From: Pontederia crassipes
Lineage: Eukaryota > Streptophyta > Magnoliopsida > Commelinales > Pontederiaceae
DNA length: 64,000 bases
Assembly (NCBI GenBank): GCA_030549335.1
Contig: CM060198.1
Span: 41,394,353-41,458,352 of the forward strand
Direction of reading: 5' to 3'
Part shown: positions 35,630 to 46,869 of the stretch, one piece after another
How positions within the stretch are numbered: position 1 is the stretch's first letter
How the letters are laid out: each line of letters begins with the position of its first letter
Made by a program: the position numbers and the translations under genes
Notes under the pieces: generated by a model
Told to the model about the DNA's origin: nothing
The model's input: the letters and a program-made list of their open reading frames with translations, nothing else
Database searches by the model: none

Positions 35630-36110
35630 CTCTTCGTTCCCGGCCACAAAATGATAAACTTCTCTTCGTTCTTGGCCAAAACATAGGTCATTACACCCAA
35701 AATGTATGGATTCTTCTTATCTTTACCTCCTTCATGGAATCTCGGCCAAAATGAAGATTCTTTTATCTTTACACCCAAAAAGATAAACTCTTTTATCTTC
35801 CTTCTTGAGTTATCGGCCAAAACGATGTCTTCGCCCGAGAATTTGAGTTATCGGCCGATAAACTTGATTCCTTTCTGAATCTTGGCCACAAAAGGCGTTT
35901 GCGCCCAAGAATCTTGGTCGATAAGGATAAAACATTGGATTTTTGCGGCCGATAAACTTATTGATATGGAATTCTCGGCCAATACATCTTGGTTAAGGAT
36001 AGATTTTTGGTGATGGATTTATCGGCCGATAATCTCCATCTTTATGTTGTTTTTCCCAAGATAGAGTTCTCAGCCGATACGATCATTGGGGTTGAAATTC
36101 TCGGCCGATA
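35630..36110. repeat. GGCCGA/GGCCAA tandem array upstream of the TATA box
   Basis: About fourteen TCGGCC(A/G)A words at irregular 25-60-base spacing; several form TATCGGCCGATA palindromes (35850, 35948, 36020). It corresponds to the 54625-55010 array in copy 3. Confidence 0.75.
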
Positions 36111-36347
36111 CGTCCATTCTTGATCAAATATAATCCTTGGATAATCATGTATTCGATTTTTCTTGCAAAATAATTATCAAAAATTAATTAATCCATCCAT
36201 AATTAAAATATTCAAAGAATTAATAATTAAAATTGATAAATCCAAAATTACGACTAAAAGTGATCTAAAATGATGCATGCAATGATTGAATTACAGAAAA
36301 ATTAACTAAAATAATAATCTAAAATATGTTATATTTTGCATGCATCA

Positions 36348-36352
36348 ATAAA
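36348..36352. repeat. Target-site duplication of the Tat-like solo LTR (right)
   Basis: ATAAA, matching 34474-34478. Confidence 0.7.
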
Positions 36353-36429
36353 TGAAGGTATAAAAACTAGAAACTCTTTGAAAAATCTATGCACTTTTTC
36401 GGCATTTCTTGCTAACTTTACCCAGCAAT

Positions 36430-37500
36430 ATAGATGAAGTACTTGAAGATCCAAATTGGATAAACACAATGCATGAGGAATTAAATAATTTTGAAAGAAA
36501 TCAAGTGTGGAAACTTGTGGAAACATCCAAGGACCATCCCATTATTGGAACCAAATGGGTCTTTTGAAATAAGTTGGATGAAAATGGTGTCATTGTGAGG
36601 AACACGGATAGATTAGTGGCCAAGGGTTAATCACAAATTGAAGGGATTGAATTTGATGAAACTTTTGCTCTCGTTGTTAGACTTGAGACAATTCGAATGC
36701 TTTTGACTTTTGCATGTTATAAAGGTTTTAAAATTTTTCAAATGGATGTAAAATCAGCATTTTTAAATGGTTTTATAAATGAAGAAGTTTATGTTGAACA
36801 AGCTTAAGGTTTTGAAAATCTGGACTTCCCTAATCATGTTTTCAAACTTTCAAAAGCTCTTTATGGATTGAAACAAGCTCCTCGAGCTTGGTATGAAATA
36901 TTGAGTTCATTCTTAATTGAAAATGGTTTTCAAAAAGGTAAAGTTGACAGCACATTACTTTGAAAACATATTAGAAATAACATTTTAATAGTTCACATTT
37001 GTATTGACGATATTGTTTATGGTGCTACTAATGAAAGCCTATGCAAAGTGTTTGAAATCTTATGCAAAAAGAATTTAAGATGAGTCTTGTAGGATAGCTC
37101 ACATTTTTTCTAGGACTACAAGTGAAACAATCCAAGGAAGGCATCTTTCTCAATCAAGAAAAGTACACAAGAGAGTTGCTTAAAAGGTTCGGGATGAACG
37201 AACGCAAGCCGAGCACAACCCCTATGAGCACTACTACAAAAGTTGGATAAAGATGAAAAAGGCAAGTCCATTGATCAAAAAAGGTACAGAGGTATGATTG
37301 GTAGTGTGCTCTGTTTAACGACGTCTAGGCTAGATATAATGTTTAGTGTATGCTTGTGTGCTAGGTTTCAATCTGCACCCAAAGAATCACATTTAATTGT
37401 TTCTAAAAGGATAATGTGCTATTTAAAGCATACATGTTAATTAGGCATTTGGTACGATAGAAATTCCCCATTTGAACTACATGCCTACACCGCTGAAGAA
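36430..37500 (+). pseudogene. Copia B reverse transcriptase (RVT_2), fossil
   Basis: Ty1/copia-type RT: the block near 36465 (WINTMHEELNNFERNQVWKL), IIGTKWVF (36541), FQMDVKSAFLNGFINEEVYV (36738) with the first catalytic aspartate, [19 protein letters not shown] (36841), the catalytic box CIDDIVYGATN (36995) and the GLQVKQSK-type word near 37120. After it a short open frame (37243-37440) reads RYRGMIGSVLCLTTSRLDIM, which is the connector toward RNase H. The frame is broken several times; RNase H itself is not seen before LTR B2. Confidence 0.85.
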
Positions 37501-37506
37501 ATCCCC

Positions 37507-38661
37507 ATTTGAATCACATGTTTTGGTAATAACAAATTAAATTGGACATAAAAGTTACTAATCTATGCTCAAGTGATGTAAGATTGATATGATCTCATTC
37601 GCAGAAGAAATTGTCAAATTAAACATTGAAAAATAAATATTCAACATACGACCGATCGACTAACTATGAAGACCGATCGATTGATATCAAGTGGAAGAAA
37701 TGTCGAGACTGTACCGATCGACTGTCCGGTCATTGCACCGGTCGACTGGTCAGTGCACCGGTTGACGTTGATACTATACCGGCCGATGTACCGGTCTACT
37801 CGAGATGTATCGATCGACATCGAGATGTTACCAGCCGATATATCGATCGAAGGACCGGTTGACCGGACAGCGGATAAAATCGTAGATATGCCGCAACAGT
37901 CATATTGACTGGTTGACTGACCCAGTGTGAAATTGTGTCAGATAAACAGTAACGACTATTTTTTAAGGAGAAAATTGTGAAATAATTTTTTGACAAGATT
38001 CTCACTTGCAGAAGCCTATAAAAGGAATGCCAAAGCATGAAGAAAACTCATCCAAGCTTGGTCGATAGGTCACAGTGTCAGATGAACAGTAACGACTATT
38101 TTTTAAGGAGAAAATTGTGGAATATTTTCTTGACGAGATTCTCACCTACAGAAGCCTATAAAAGGAATGCCAAAGCATGAAGAAAACTCATCCAAGCAAG
38201 CAAGATCATTCAAAAGTTCCTTTCAATTTCTTGAGCCCAAATTTGCAAATTCTTCCTTTTTCTCTTCTAAGCTTTGAGTATGAGAAGATTTTGTAAAAGA
38301 AGAGAGTTAGAGGGAATCTTTACTATCTGATCTAATGAGATTGAGAGCTCATTGTAAAAGAGGAGTGCCTTGTCTCTTGAGTGGATAAAAAGGCGTGTGG
38401 TGTAAAGAGGGTTGTGCTCTCCCTACAAGAAAAGAGAAAGATAGTGAATCTCCAGAGGTCTCGAGGTCAAAAAGTCGGAGTGGGGATGTAGGCCAAAGAG
38501 TTGATGAACCTCGTCAACATATCGTGTCTCTCTATGTTTGCTCTCTTACAAACTTTTTATTGTCATTTGCTTGTGATCGTTTTTACTGATTTTCCAAAAG
38601 TAATTTTGTGAAAAGACTTTTATGCACCAATTCACCCCCTCTTGGTGCTTTCGATCCTACA
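37507..38661 (+). mobile_element. LTR B2 of copia B, with duplicated promoter block
   Basis: Similar to B1 throughout and ending GCTTTCGATCCTACA. It holds a GGTCGACC array (37651-37922). A 140-base block containing the TATA box occurs twice in tandem: boxes CTATAAAAGG at 38016-38025 and 38156-38165, each followed by AATGCCAAAGCATGAAGAAA. B1 has a single block. Confidence 0.85.
37925..38205 (+). repeat. Tandem duplication of the core promoter in LTR B2
   Basis: Both units run from TGTCAGATGAACAGTAACGAC (or TGTCAGATAAACAG) through CTATAAAAGG to AAAACTCATCCAAGC, with the TATA boxes 140 bases apart. Confidence 0.85.
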
Positions 38662-38954
38662 ATTGGTATCAGAGCAAGGTTGCTCTAGTTTATAAGATTT
38701 AAATATCTTTGGAGCTATGGAATTAAGTGGATTCAGTTTTTTCGAAGGTCAATCGATTAATCATCCTCCACTTTTTAATGCATCAAACTTTTCATATTGA
38801 AAAATTAGAATGCAAACCTATGTTTGTTCTATGATATTGATATGTGGGACATTGTTCAAAAAGGTTTTGATTTATGTGGAATGCCAATTCACCCCCCCCC
38901 CCCCCCCCCCCCGCCCCTCCTCCTCCTCCTCCTCTTGGTGCTTTCGATCCTACA
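38662..38954 (+). mobile_element. Residual internal start and third LTR end of copia B
   Basis: Primer site (38664-38675), then the first 200 bases of a gag leader and gag start like that after B1, then CAATTCACCCC, a long C run (about 38889-38913), (CCT)n and CTTGGTGCTTTCGATCCTACA, which is the end of a B LTR. Confidence 0.85.
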
Positions 38955-38959
38955 GAGTT
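38955..38959. repeat. Target-site duplication of copia B (right)
   Basis: GAGTT, matching 31326-31330. Confidence 0.85.
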
Positions 38960-40530
38960 TCTTAAGGACTATAAATTCATCATAATAATCCATCCAGGAA
39001 AGGCAAATGTAATGGGCAATGCATTGAGCCAAAAGTGGGAAGGATCATTTGGTTGTCTAAGAGTTCACAAGTGGAATGACTCATTATGCAATGGACTCCA
39101 AGACATTTGTGGCCGAAAAATCATATGTATGACTCATTATGTAATTGAGTCAATTTTAATTAGAATGATCATTGAAACTCAAAGGAAGGACCCTGAATAT
39201 GCAAGCATGATCAACATTTGAAAGAGGGAAAGAAATCACTTAAAGTATGGAACAATAGGTACAACAATAGTTTGTGGGTTCCGAAGGATAAGGCATTAAT
39301 GAGGGAGATTTTGGAAGAGTATCACAAGTCCAAATTCTCGTTCACCCCGGGAGTACCAAAATGTTCAAGAACTTGTAAAGAAATTTTTTGTGGAAAGACA
39401 TGAAGAAAACGGTAGCCAGATATATGGCTAAGTGCATAGTTTGCCAACAAGTCAAAATTGAGCATTGAAGGCCTTGTGGAAAATTTCAACTATTGTGTAT
39501 TCCGAAATGGAAATGACAAATTATTACTATGGAATTTGTATTGGGACTACCCCAGATTCTAAAAGGTCATGATGCCATTTGGGTCATTGTGGACCGTTTG
39601 ACAAAATCGACCCATTTTATCTATATGAAGGCGAATCAATCCATGGATAGCATAGTTAGACTCTATTTGTAGCTTTATGTTTGCATGGAATTTCACATCC
39701 ATTATTTCATATAGAAATCTAAGGTTCACTTCAAGATTTTGAAAAGACCAACAAGATGCTTTTGGAACATTTGCTAAATTTTAGCACGATGTTTCATCCT
39801 CAAACCAATGGCCAAAGTGAAAAATAATTCAAACTCTTGAAGACATGCTTAAAGCTTGTGCCTTAGATTGGCATGAGGCATGAGATGATCACCTTTCATT
39901 GGTGGAATTTACTTATAACTAGTTATCATTCTATCATCAAGATGGCACCATTTGAAGTCATGTACATAAGGCCTTTTCATTCACCAGCATGTTGGAGTGA
40001 AACCGACGAAGAGTGATATCTTGAGTCGGATTTGGTGCAAACGTATATTGACAAAGTGGAATTAATCAAGCAATGACAAATCAAAGAAGAAGGGAGCAAA
40101 TCTATGAAGTGGGCAAACATGTAATGCTTAAGGTTTCACCAATCAATGATGTTATGAGGTTTAGAAAAAAAAAGAAAAATTGACTCCAAGATATATTGGC
40201 TCATTTGAAATCCTTGAGAAAGTTGGAGAAGCAGCTTACAAGTTAGCGCTTCCACCCTTCTATGTAAGACTTCATAATATCTTTCATGTATCAATGCTCT
40301 AAAATATATTCATGATGAAGACAATGTAGTTCGAATTGAAAAACCAAATATCAAGAGGACTTGACCTATGTGGAGCAACCGATCGATGTTGTAGACTATG
40401 AAGTGAAGCATCTCAAGAAGAAGACCATACCTATGGTCAAAGTGGCATGAAGCACCATCATGGTCAAGAAGCTACATGGGAGCTTGCGGTGAAATGCAAG
40501 AGAAGTTTCCAAACCTTTTCAAGAAATTTT
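38955..40530 (+). pseudogene. Element C RNase H end, integrase and chromodomain-like end, fossil
   Basis: Begins EFLKDYKFIIIIHPGKANV (RNase H end, 38955), then the connector, then the integrase zinc-binding region (HKSKFSFTPG near 39331 and CIVCQQVK near 39436). The integrase core starts HDAIWVIVDRLTKSTHF (39570); the GPY/F-type box YIGSFEILEKVGEAAYKLAL lies at 40190. A chromodomain-like tail of the chromovirus type (KKKTIPMVKVA, then EATWELA) lies at about 40416-40490. The frame is broken many times. Confidence 0.8.
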
Positions 40531-40548
40531 TATTTAAGGGAGATAGGT

Positions 40549-42615
40549 TGAAACATATGACAAAAAAAGGAAAGAACTGCTACCTCAAAGGCCACCAGAA
40601 AAGCCTAATTACTAAAGTACCAAAAACAACACCCTAAAAGCACCTCACCAACCCCCATTCAGCCACCCCACTCCCACTCCCACTCACCCCTCATTGCCAT
40701 AAGCTCATAAAAATTCCCATTTATCCACACTTGTTGCATCCAGACAAAGAGGAGGAGGAGAGCTAGTGAAAGAGGAACAAGTTGTTGTATCTAGAGAAGA
40801 AAGAGAGAGGATAGAGGAAGGAGACGGAGGATAGAGGTTTTACTCAAAATCCTATTAAGATATGTTTGAGGGGATCCAACCCTAATCTAACTCTTAATGA
40901 TGTTTAATGTTTATATCAAGAGATTTGAAGGCTAAAATTAGGTATTCTTAAATATTAAGATTAGGGAATGTGCATGATTTCTCTTTGATGTTCTATGATC
41001 TCATTATGGTCAATGTTTCATTGGTAATGCAAGTTAGCGTTACAAAGCATCATTTCATTTATGTTGATTCCCTTGTTGTAGCTACTGCTTCATCGAGCAA
41101 AATATGATTACTAGACATGAAAGTTGCACCTCATTTCTCTATTACTCTACTTCTGCCTTAATGTGCTTAAATGATTGTGATGCTAATATTATGTAGATTA
41201 GAGTATTTTCCATTTGTTAAATCAATACATGCTTTATGTCTTCTTTTGCATGTCTGTAAATGAGAGAAAAATTGAGTAAAAATAGGGAAAACTTGGGCAC
41301 GGGTGTGACACTAAGAGCATGACCATGACCTTAGCATTCCATAATTCCCAGTACCTTGCGCGCATAATGGCCTAAGGTTGGAAGGTGCACATGTCCTCTG
41401 TAATGACAAATGGTGCCATGATCATGACCCTTCATACTGAAAATGGGCATGTGTAACGATCGTTCCTATGGAGTGGAACGATTGTGTCTCCAACGAGGAG
41501 CTGAAGATGGTGAAAAGCATGTCCACTGGAGTGGTCATTACTTAGGGTGGAACAGTCATGTCTAGATGAGAAACTTTAAGGCTGGAATTTTTAGTCCACT
41601 ATAACGACCATTACTAAATGACCATGACCAATCAAGACCCATGAACTAGCCCACTGGAGCGTCCGTCACCTGATGGCCTCATGACTGTCTCCAAGCATAG
41701 TCATGGTCGTGATTCTTCCAAGCACGACCATGATAAGTGCATATGACATCTATGTTATGCTAATTGTTTTCACTTAAAAACTATGATGCTTGAGAAGCAA
41801 TAAATAAGATTAAAACTTGTCACATGTATTAATGAATGTAATTAAAAGACAGATGATGAAGGTTTCTTATTGTGATAGTTGAGGGGAACTAAATCTTCAC
41901 TCTCTAGCTTAAACGATGAGTTCTCAGGGAAATGTCATAAACAAAGAGATGGGAGTTTCCAATTGGGACAAAGAAATCCCATCCTACATAGTCATGATTG
42001 ACGAATAAACATGATCTTCTCAATGAACAAGATAAAAAAAATTATATAGAAGATGAAAAGATGATTTTGTCATAACATATGACCAAGATGAAATAACTTG
42101 GAACACAAAGATGAAGATGATGATGTATGCATCAAAAGGATGCTACTGTATGTTCTTTGTCATCTTATGTTATCAAAGAAGATGTCAAAGTTAAGAAAGA
42201 TAAGTGCATGATATGCCTTATCATCATGTTTAATTATATTATATTATCATCATGTAGGTCATAGCATGTGTGCCTTCTATGTTTCTATTATGTTGCAATA
42301 CAGATCATAGGTTCATAGCATGCATGGACGCCTGTACTGTAATGGGAGAATTTCTCTTTGTCTCATAGATCCATGCAGGTACGAAGGAGGTTTAGGCTCG
42401 GCGGTAGAAGCCTCATGATGAAGAATGCACAAGTAGGAGTCAGGCCATGACCCAAGTTATCTTGTGTTGTCCTTTATTATGATGTTGAACTCTTATGTCA
42501 ATCAATTATGTATGACCTATGAGCCTTGAGTCGTAGACTTTTTATACGAGCTCTTTATGTCAATGATGTCATGTTAAACTCTATGTTGGGTTTATGTTGT
42601 TGGAACTTATGTGAT
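40549..42615 (+). mobile_element. 3' LTR of gypsy C, first part
   Basis: Follows a PPT-like AAGGGAGATAGG. It shares GGGGATCCAACCC (40870) with LTR D. From 41280 to 41740 it is rich in CATGACCATGAC words and contains the perfect 8-base-pair hairpin ATCGTTCC/GGAACGAT (41459-41482). The end region resembles D's 5' LTR. The exact start and end are uncertain. Confidence 0.6.
41459..41482 (+). repeat. Perfect hairpin in LTR C
   Basis: ATCGTTCC, an 8-base loop TATGGAGT, then GGAACGAT. A second small one, CCACTGGAGTGG, lies at 41523-41534. Confidence 0.75.
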
Positions 42616-44475
42616 TGATGAATAAAATGATGTACCAAAATAAATCCTCTAGCAAGTGCACTAGTCGGTCAAGTAATATTGTAAATAAAAGTAAAGAGTG
42701 TCGAACCCACGAGGAATTTATTAATTCAATATCTGATCTTATAAATTAATAAGAGAATAAAAATATAGATTTTGAAAATAGGATTTCTAATTATAATATA
42801 AATATTAAAAATAAGATAATAACAAGATAAGATAATGGTGCTAAAATTAGGTCTTAGGATGATAACAAATTGAGGATAAATATGTGAACAAGAAAAGATA
42901 AATTAAATTACTTAAGACGGATTAGAATTTTCCTAAATTGTTAATTTGGCAAGAATAACATCATAGATACCATAAACTGGTATATTCATTATTTAAACAA
43001 GCAAATTAAACTATCTTAAATTTAATCAAAATTAAAGTCACATAAATTGGTATTTTAATCAAATTAGATTAAAATTAAGATGCATTAAAATAAAAATTAT
43101 AAACTATTAATCACTCCACAAACTCGTATAGATTAATAGACCACACAAATCTAATTCTCCACCTAGTACTTATTACATCTATGTCAATTTTTAATTTCAA
43201 AATAAATTATTTAATTAAATTAATAAAATCTAAAATCAAATAATTCATGAACTGCTAATTACTCTTTTCAGAAATATAAATAATTAAACCAAAAGCAACA
43301 AACACAACTAAAAATTGATCAAAACAAATTCAATAATAGAATTAGGGTTCACAAAATTTCCCTTCAAATAATAATCTCCTAAAATAAAATAATTAAAAAT
43401 ATGGAGTTCATCCTAGAATTTCTAGAGAGAAAATAATATAATACAAATTATAATTGGAAGAATTACACCAAGAAAGTAAATCAGGGCCTTTGGATGGTCA
43501 CCGGAGCATCTGGATCAAACTCAACTTCAAAGTGTAAGAAATCGACTTCAAAGTGGAAGAAATCGGAACTCCAAGGCACACCTGATGATGTCTTCATGTA
43601 TTTCTAGGTGCAATAGCGATCTTGAGTTGATCACGATATATCGACAATCATATGCTAAGTTTAGTTTGGCTAGATAAAAGTTTGCATAAACTTTCTTCAA
43701 CTTCACGCACTTCTTCTAATCTCGGCCAAAACTTAGGGTAGATAAAATTTAATACATCATAGTCCAAGCGCAAGGAGATTCAACCATGTGTGAGATTAGC
43801 ATTCATGAGGCACTTGACAAAATCATATGATAAAACATAACTCTTCTAACCACCAAGGAAGTTGGCTCCTCCAATTGATAAGTGTTTATCCAATTAACAC
43901 CTTGAGTTGAATGGTGCTTAACTCCCTTAATCAATTGTGGGGCCCTGTAGTTGATAGAATTATCGGTTGACTACTCATCAACTTGGCGCTCCATGATCTA
44001 ATTTTGATTCATCATACTCTAATTGATAGTCAACTCTTGGCACCATGTGATGTGATTATGGCTCACTAATAACTTTGAATTATGTTTTGTGCCTTTGTAG
44101 ATCCAAATGATTTAGCTCCCTAATTAATCATCCACTTACCACTTGATAGTTTGTGACCTTTGGCGTCGTGGACTTGATAATTATCCATCCACTTAATTGA
44201 AGAAATCAGATGATTTTGGTGCCTTATGATCAAAGCTTGAAGTGATATAATCCGCATAATAAATATCAACTTTTACTACTTGTTTTTACTCGGTTGGTTT
44301 CAATTTTTGCAGTAAAATAATTAAATTAATCAGCCCACTTTAGAAAATTCGTAATAAAAAACAATAAATGACGTGTTACGACTAAAAGTGGCCTAAAATG
44401 ATGCATGCCACGATCGAATTATAAAAAAAATTAATTAAAATAATAAGCTAAAACATGTTGCATTTTGCATGCGTG
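42616..44475 (-). mobile_element. Tat-like gypsy solo LTR, copy 2 (in LTR C)
   Basis: Collinear with copy 1: GCAAGTGCACTAGTCGGTCAAG at 42653, AGTGTCGAACCCACGAGG at 42699, degenerate CCATAAACTGG-type motifs, TCTCGGCCAAAA near 43720, and the end GCATTTTGCATGCGTGA. The GGCCGA array is largely missing compared with the other copies. No matching target duplication was seen, so the ends are approximate. Confidence 0.7.
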
Positions 44476-45269
44476 ACCATGGGCTAGTTATTGTTATCTT
44501 GAAATTTATATGCTTATGAAGTTTTTTACTGTGTTTTATGTTATTTATTTACTATTTGATTATGTTTCTATGTGATGCTAATTGCAATTGGATTATGAAT
44601 TGTGAAAATATATTGTCACTTAAGCTTCAACCTCTAAATTGGGGTTAAAACTACGTTACATTGTATCCCATTAAATGAAAGTCCAAAAAATTGTGATGAC
44701 ATAATAGCTAGGGACCCTCCAGTTCTCCAATAGGACCCCTGCAAAAATGTGTGAGAGAGCACATCAAATGAAGGAGTAAAAAATTTCACCATGTTGTTAT
44801 ATATAGTTGATGCATCTTCGATTGGAAGGAAGCATCTGGAGGCCTCTGATGATCTTCTCATTCTTTTCATCCTCCTTTTTGTTGGTGTTGCTCATTCGAG
44901 CTACTTGACAGACTTCCAATGGCGATCTATGAGCGTTGATTTAATGTTCTTCAAATTTCCTCTTTTTGTTCTCCTTTTTGTTGTTTCAAGTTTCTTTAAA
45001 ATTTCCTCTTTATTGGGATTTTTAACAGAGAGAGATGACGTCTGTGTATTTTGGGAGTGTCTTCTTAGGTGTCGAGCATCCCAAGGAACAACTGGAAGTG
45101 GATGAGGTCATGAGCTATTTCTATCAACTTTTTAGATCTTCATAAAGTAGTTCTAATAGTTACTAATTAATAATATGATGAATTCTTAAGCCTACAGTGA
45201 AAGCACGATGCTTCCAAGGATAAGCTCTCGGACTCCGACATCATTAGTCCTCCCTATCACGGCGAAAGA
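44476..45269. other. End of LTR C and unassigned sequence
   Basis: The first 150 bases are probably the end of LTR C. The rest is not repeated elsewhere in the window. An open frame at 44791-45105 (+, 104 codons) has two hydrophobic stretches and starts with MLLYIVDASSIGRKHLEASD, but I do not recognise it and there is no supporting context, so it may be chance. The element E target lies at the right edge; the flanks of E (45195-45274 and 57115-57240) belong to one interrupted sequence. Confidence 0.3.
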
Positions 45270-45274
45270 CCTCT
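45270..45274. repeat. Target-site duplication of gypsy E (left)
   Basis: CCTCT, matching 57115-57119. Confidence 0.85.
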
Positions 45275-46309
45275 TGTAACGCCCCCAAAATCGCACCTCC
45301 TGCCACGTAGGCCCCTCAGGTTGACCTCGGGAGCACTACACTTCCTATTACACTATTGACCATGACCATTCAATAAAATGGCATACGTGGCATCAATATA
45401 ATAAGAAAGATAATCCAAGACTTTAATGTGAAAGTTTAAACGTTGGAATGTCAAGAGACATCAATAGGTAATGCAGTCTATAACAAAGTGGGGAAGAATC
45501 ACAATTTAACAAGTTCAACAAAGATGTTCGATATGCAGAAGATCATGATGTCCATGAATAACAAGTGAATCATAACTTAGAATGCAATTGATAATTCTTT
45601 GACGATATAATTAGTCATGTGCAACTTCCTCCAAGCTCTGGGCACTTCCATACCTCATTGAGCAGCATTCTCACCTGCAAAATCTCAATGCAAAGGAATC
45701 GAATACCCATGAGCAAAAAGTCCAGTACAATAGCAATATAGACGATGAAATAGGGATCAATGATAATCATAGCAACCATATATCAGTGGTGAACAATACT
45801 ATACTTTGACTTCTATACATTGACTATAATAGACCATATACAATGCTTCTGTTATATCCATAACTGTACTCTATTCTTTATCATGACTATACTTTGTCTT
45901 TACTGTACCCTGCAATATCTGTACAATAACACAGTCCATACTTTGCTATACAATGTTCTATACTTTACTCTAGAGTACTTTACTTTACTTTATTTGACTT
46001 CTGCACATTGACTATATGGGCCATGTACCATGCTTTAACAATGTCAATATCTATACTCTGTTCTTTACTATGACAATACATTGTCTTTACTTTACATTAT
46101 CTTTACCATACCGTATTCCATACTTTACTGTACCATATTCTATACTGTACAATACTTTACTTTACATTTCTTTATTGTGAGTTGCACTACGTCTTTTACA
46201 TTACTACGATGTCCTTAAAGTTAGTTGTCCTATGCGAGCTCGACTTTATTAAATTGGGATGTTAGAGGTGCCTCTATGAATTTGTAAAGCCAGTAAGCCC
46301 ATAAAGGGA

Positions 46310-46560
46310 AAAGAGTGTGACAATGCGTCACCCGATTCGGAATGTAGGTGGGAGAAGACCTACACCCCAGGAATAGTAGTCATTTAAGAATCTGTAGGTT
46401 CACTGTCTCCTCAGTTAGCTACCTGTCCCTCTGGCTCAGTACTATAAAATCTTTGGCGAAGGAGTGTGACCACTACATCACCCTTCTTCGAGGTACAAGT
46501 GGGAGAGGACCTGAAATCTTAGGAACAGTGGTCATTGAAGACCAGTAGGTTTGTTGTCTC
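46310..46560. repeat. Two tandem 125-140-base hairpin units in the 3' LTR of E
   Basis: Unit 1 has GTGAC-AATGC-GTCAC (46317-46331) and TGTAGGT-GGGAGAAG-ACCTACA (46343-46364). Unit 2 has GTGA..TCAC (46465) and a hairpin on the loop GGGAGAGG (46501-46508) with a different stem. Both units then run through GGTTCACTGTCTCCTCAG or GGTTTGTTGTCTCCTCAG. Repeated in the 5' LTR at 53660-53945. Confidence 0.8.
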
Positions 46561-46869
46561 CTCAGCTAACTACCTGCCCCTCTTTATACCATACTGTAAT
46601 CTTTGTTCCATACAATGGGGCGGCACATAACAATCCCGTGTCATTATCTTTGCTTTATTTATCTTTACTTATCATGTAGTCTATGAATCAGGACCCAGAT
46701 GGGTAACAATGTTTGTACAATAGGACTCAACCAGTTATAGGTGAACTGGTTAGAGTCTTCGATTAGAATTTATGAGTCGAACACAAGTTGGGTCTGAATT
46801 TGATTCGGACCATGTCTATATCAAGATTAATTCAATATCTCTCTATGGTTTGAGTGGGTCGAACTGGTT

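Larger units (their letters stand above)
34479..36347 (-). mobile_element. Tat-like gypsy solo LTR, copy 1 (in copia B)
   Basis: TGATGCGTG...GCATGCATCA, 1869 bases, flanked by ATAAA. Minus orientation: TATA box CCTATAAATA at 35505-35514, the CAAGTGCACTAG...GTGTCGAACCCACGAGG motif pair at 34518-34575, four CCACAAACTGG-type motifs (34826-35110), and GGCCGA arrays (35630-36110). No internal region, so solo. Ends of the type ...GCATCA are those that precede the TTTTTGGCGCCG primer site in Tat/Athila elements. Confidence 0.75.
31331..38954 (+). mobile_element. Ty1/copia element B, three-LTR tandem form (fossil)
   Basis: Inserted in gypsy C with target duplication GAGTT. Parts: LTR B1 (31331-32405), primer site (32408-32419), gag (about 32475-34060), protease start (34157), RT (36430-37440), LTR B2 (about 37507-38661), a second primer site and gag start (38664-38882), and a third LTR end (38883-38954). 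A Tat-like solo LTR (34479-36347) sits in its interior. No integrase core or RNase H is recognised. Broken many times. Because the GAGTT pair encloses all three LTRs, the tandem formed after one insertion. Confidence 0.88.
29372..44640 (+). mobile_element. Ty3/gypsy chromovirus-like element C (fossil, hosts copia B)
   Basis: Parts in order: gag zinc knuckle (29423-29458), protease/RT (about 29620-30910), RNase H start (31040), copia B with its target duplication (31326-38959), then the rest of RNase H and the connector (38960-39215), integrase (39235-40310), a chromodomain-like end (about 40400-40500), a PPT-like AAGGGAGATAGG and the 3' LTR from 40549. That LTR is interrupted by a Tat-like solo LTR (42616-44475). 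No 5' LTR is seen. It is broken many times. E and C share the same domain order and C-terminal box, so C fits the chromovirus group. Confidence 0.8.

Noticed and set aside
44791-45105. 104-codon open frame with hydrophobic segments, possible small membrane protein.
   Set aside because: No recognisable family, no promoter or partner, and it lies among LTR remnants; kept only as an unassigned region.
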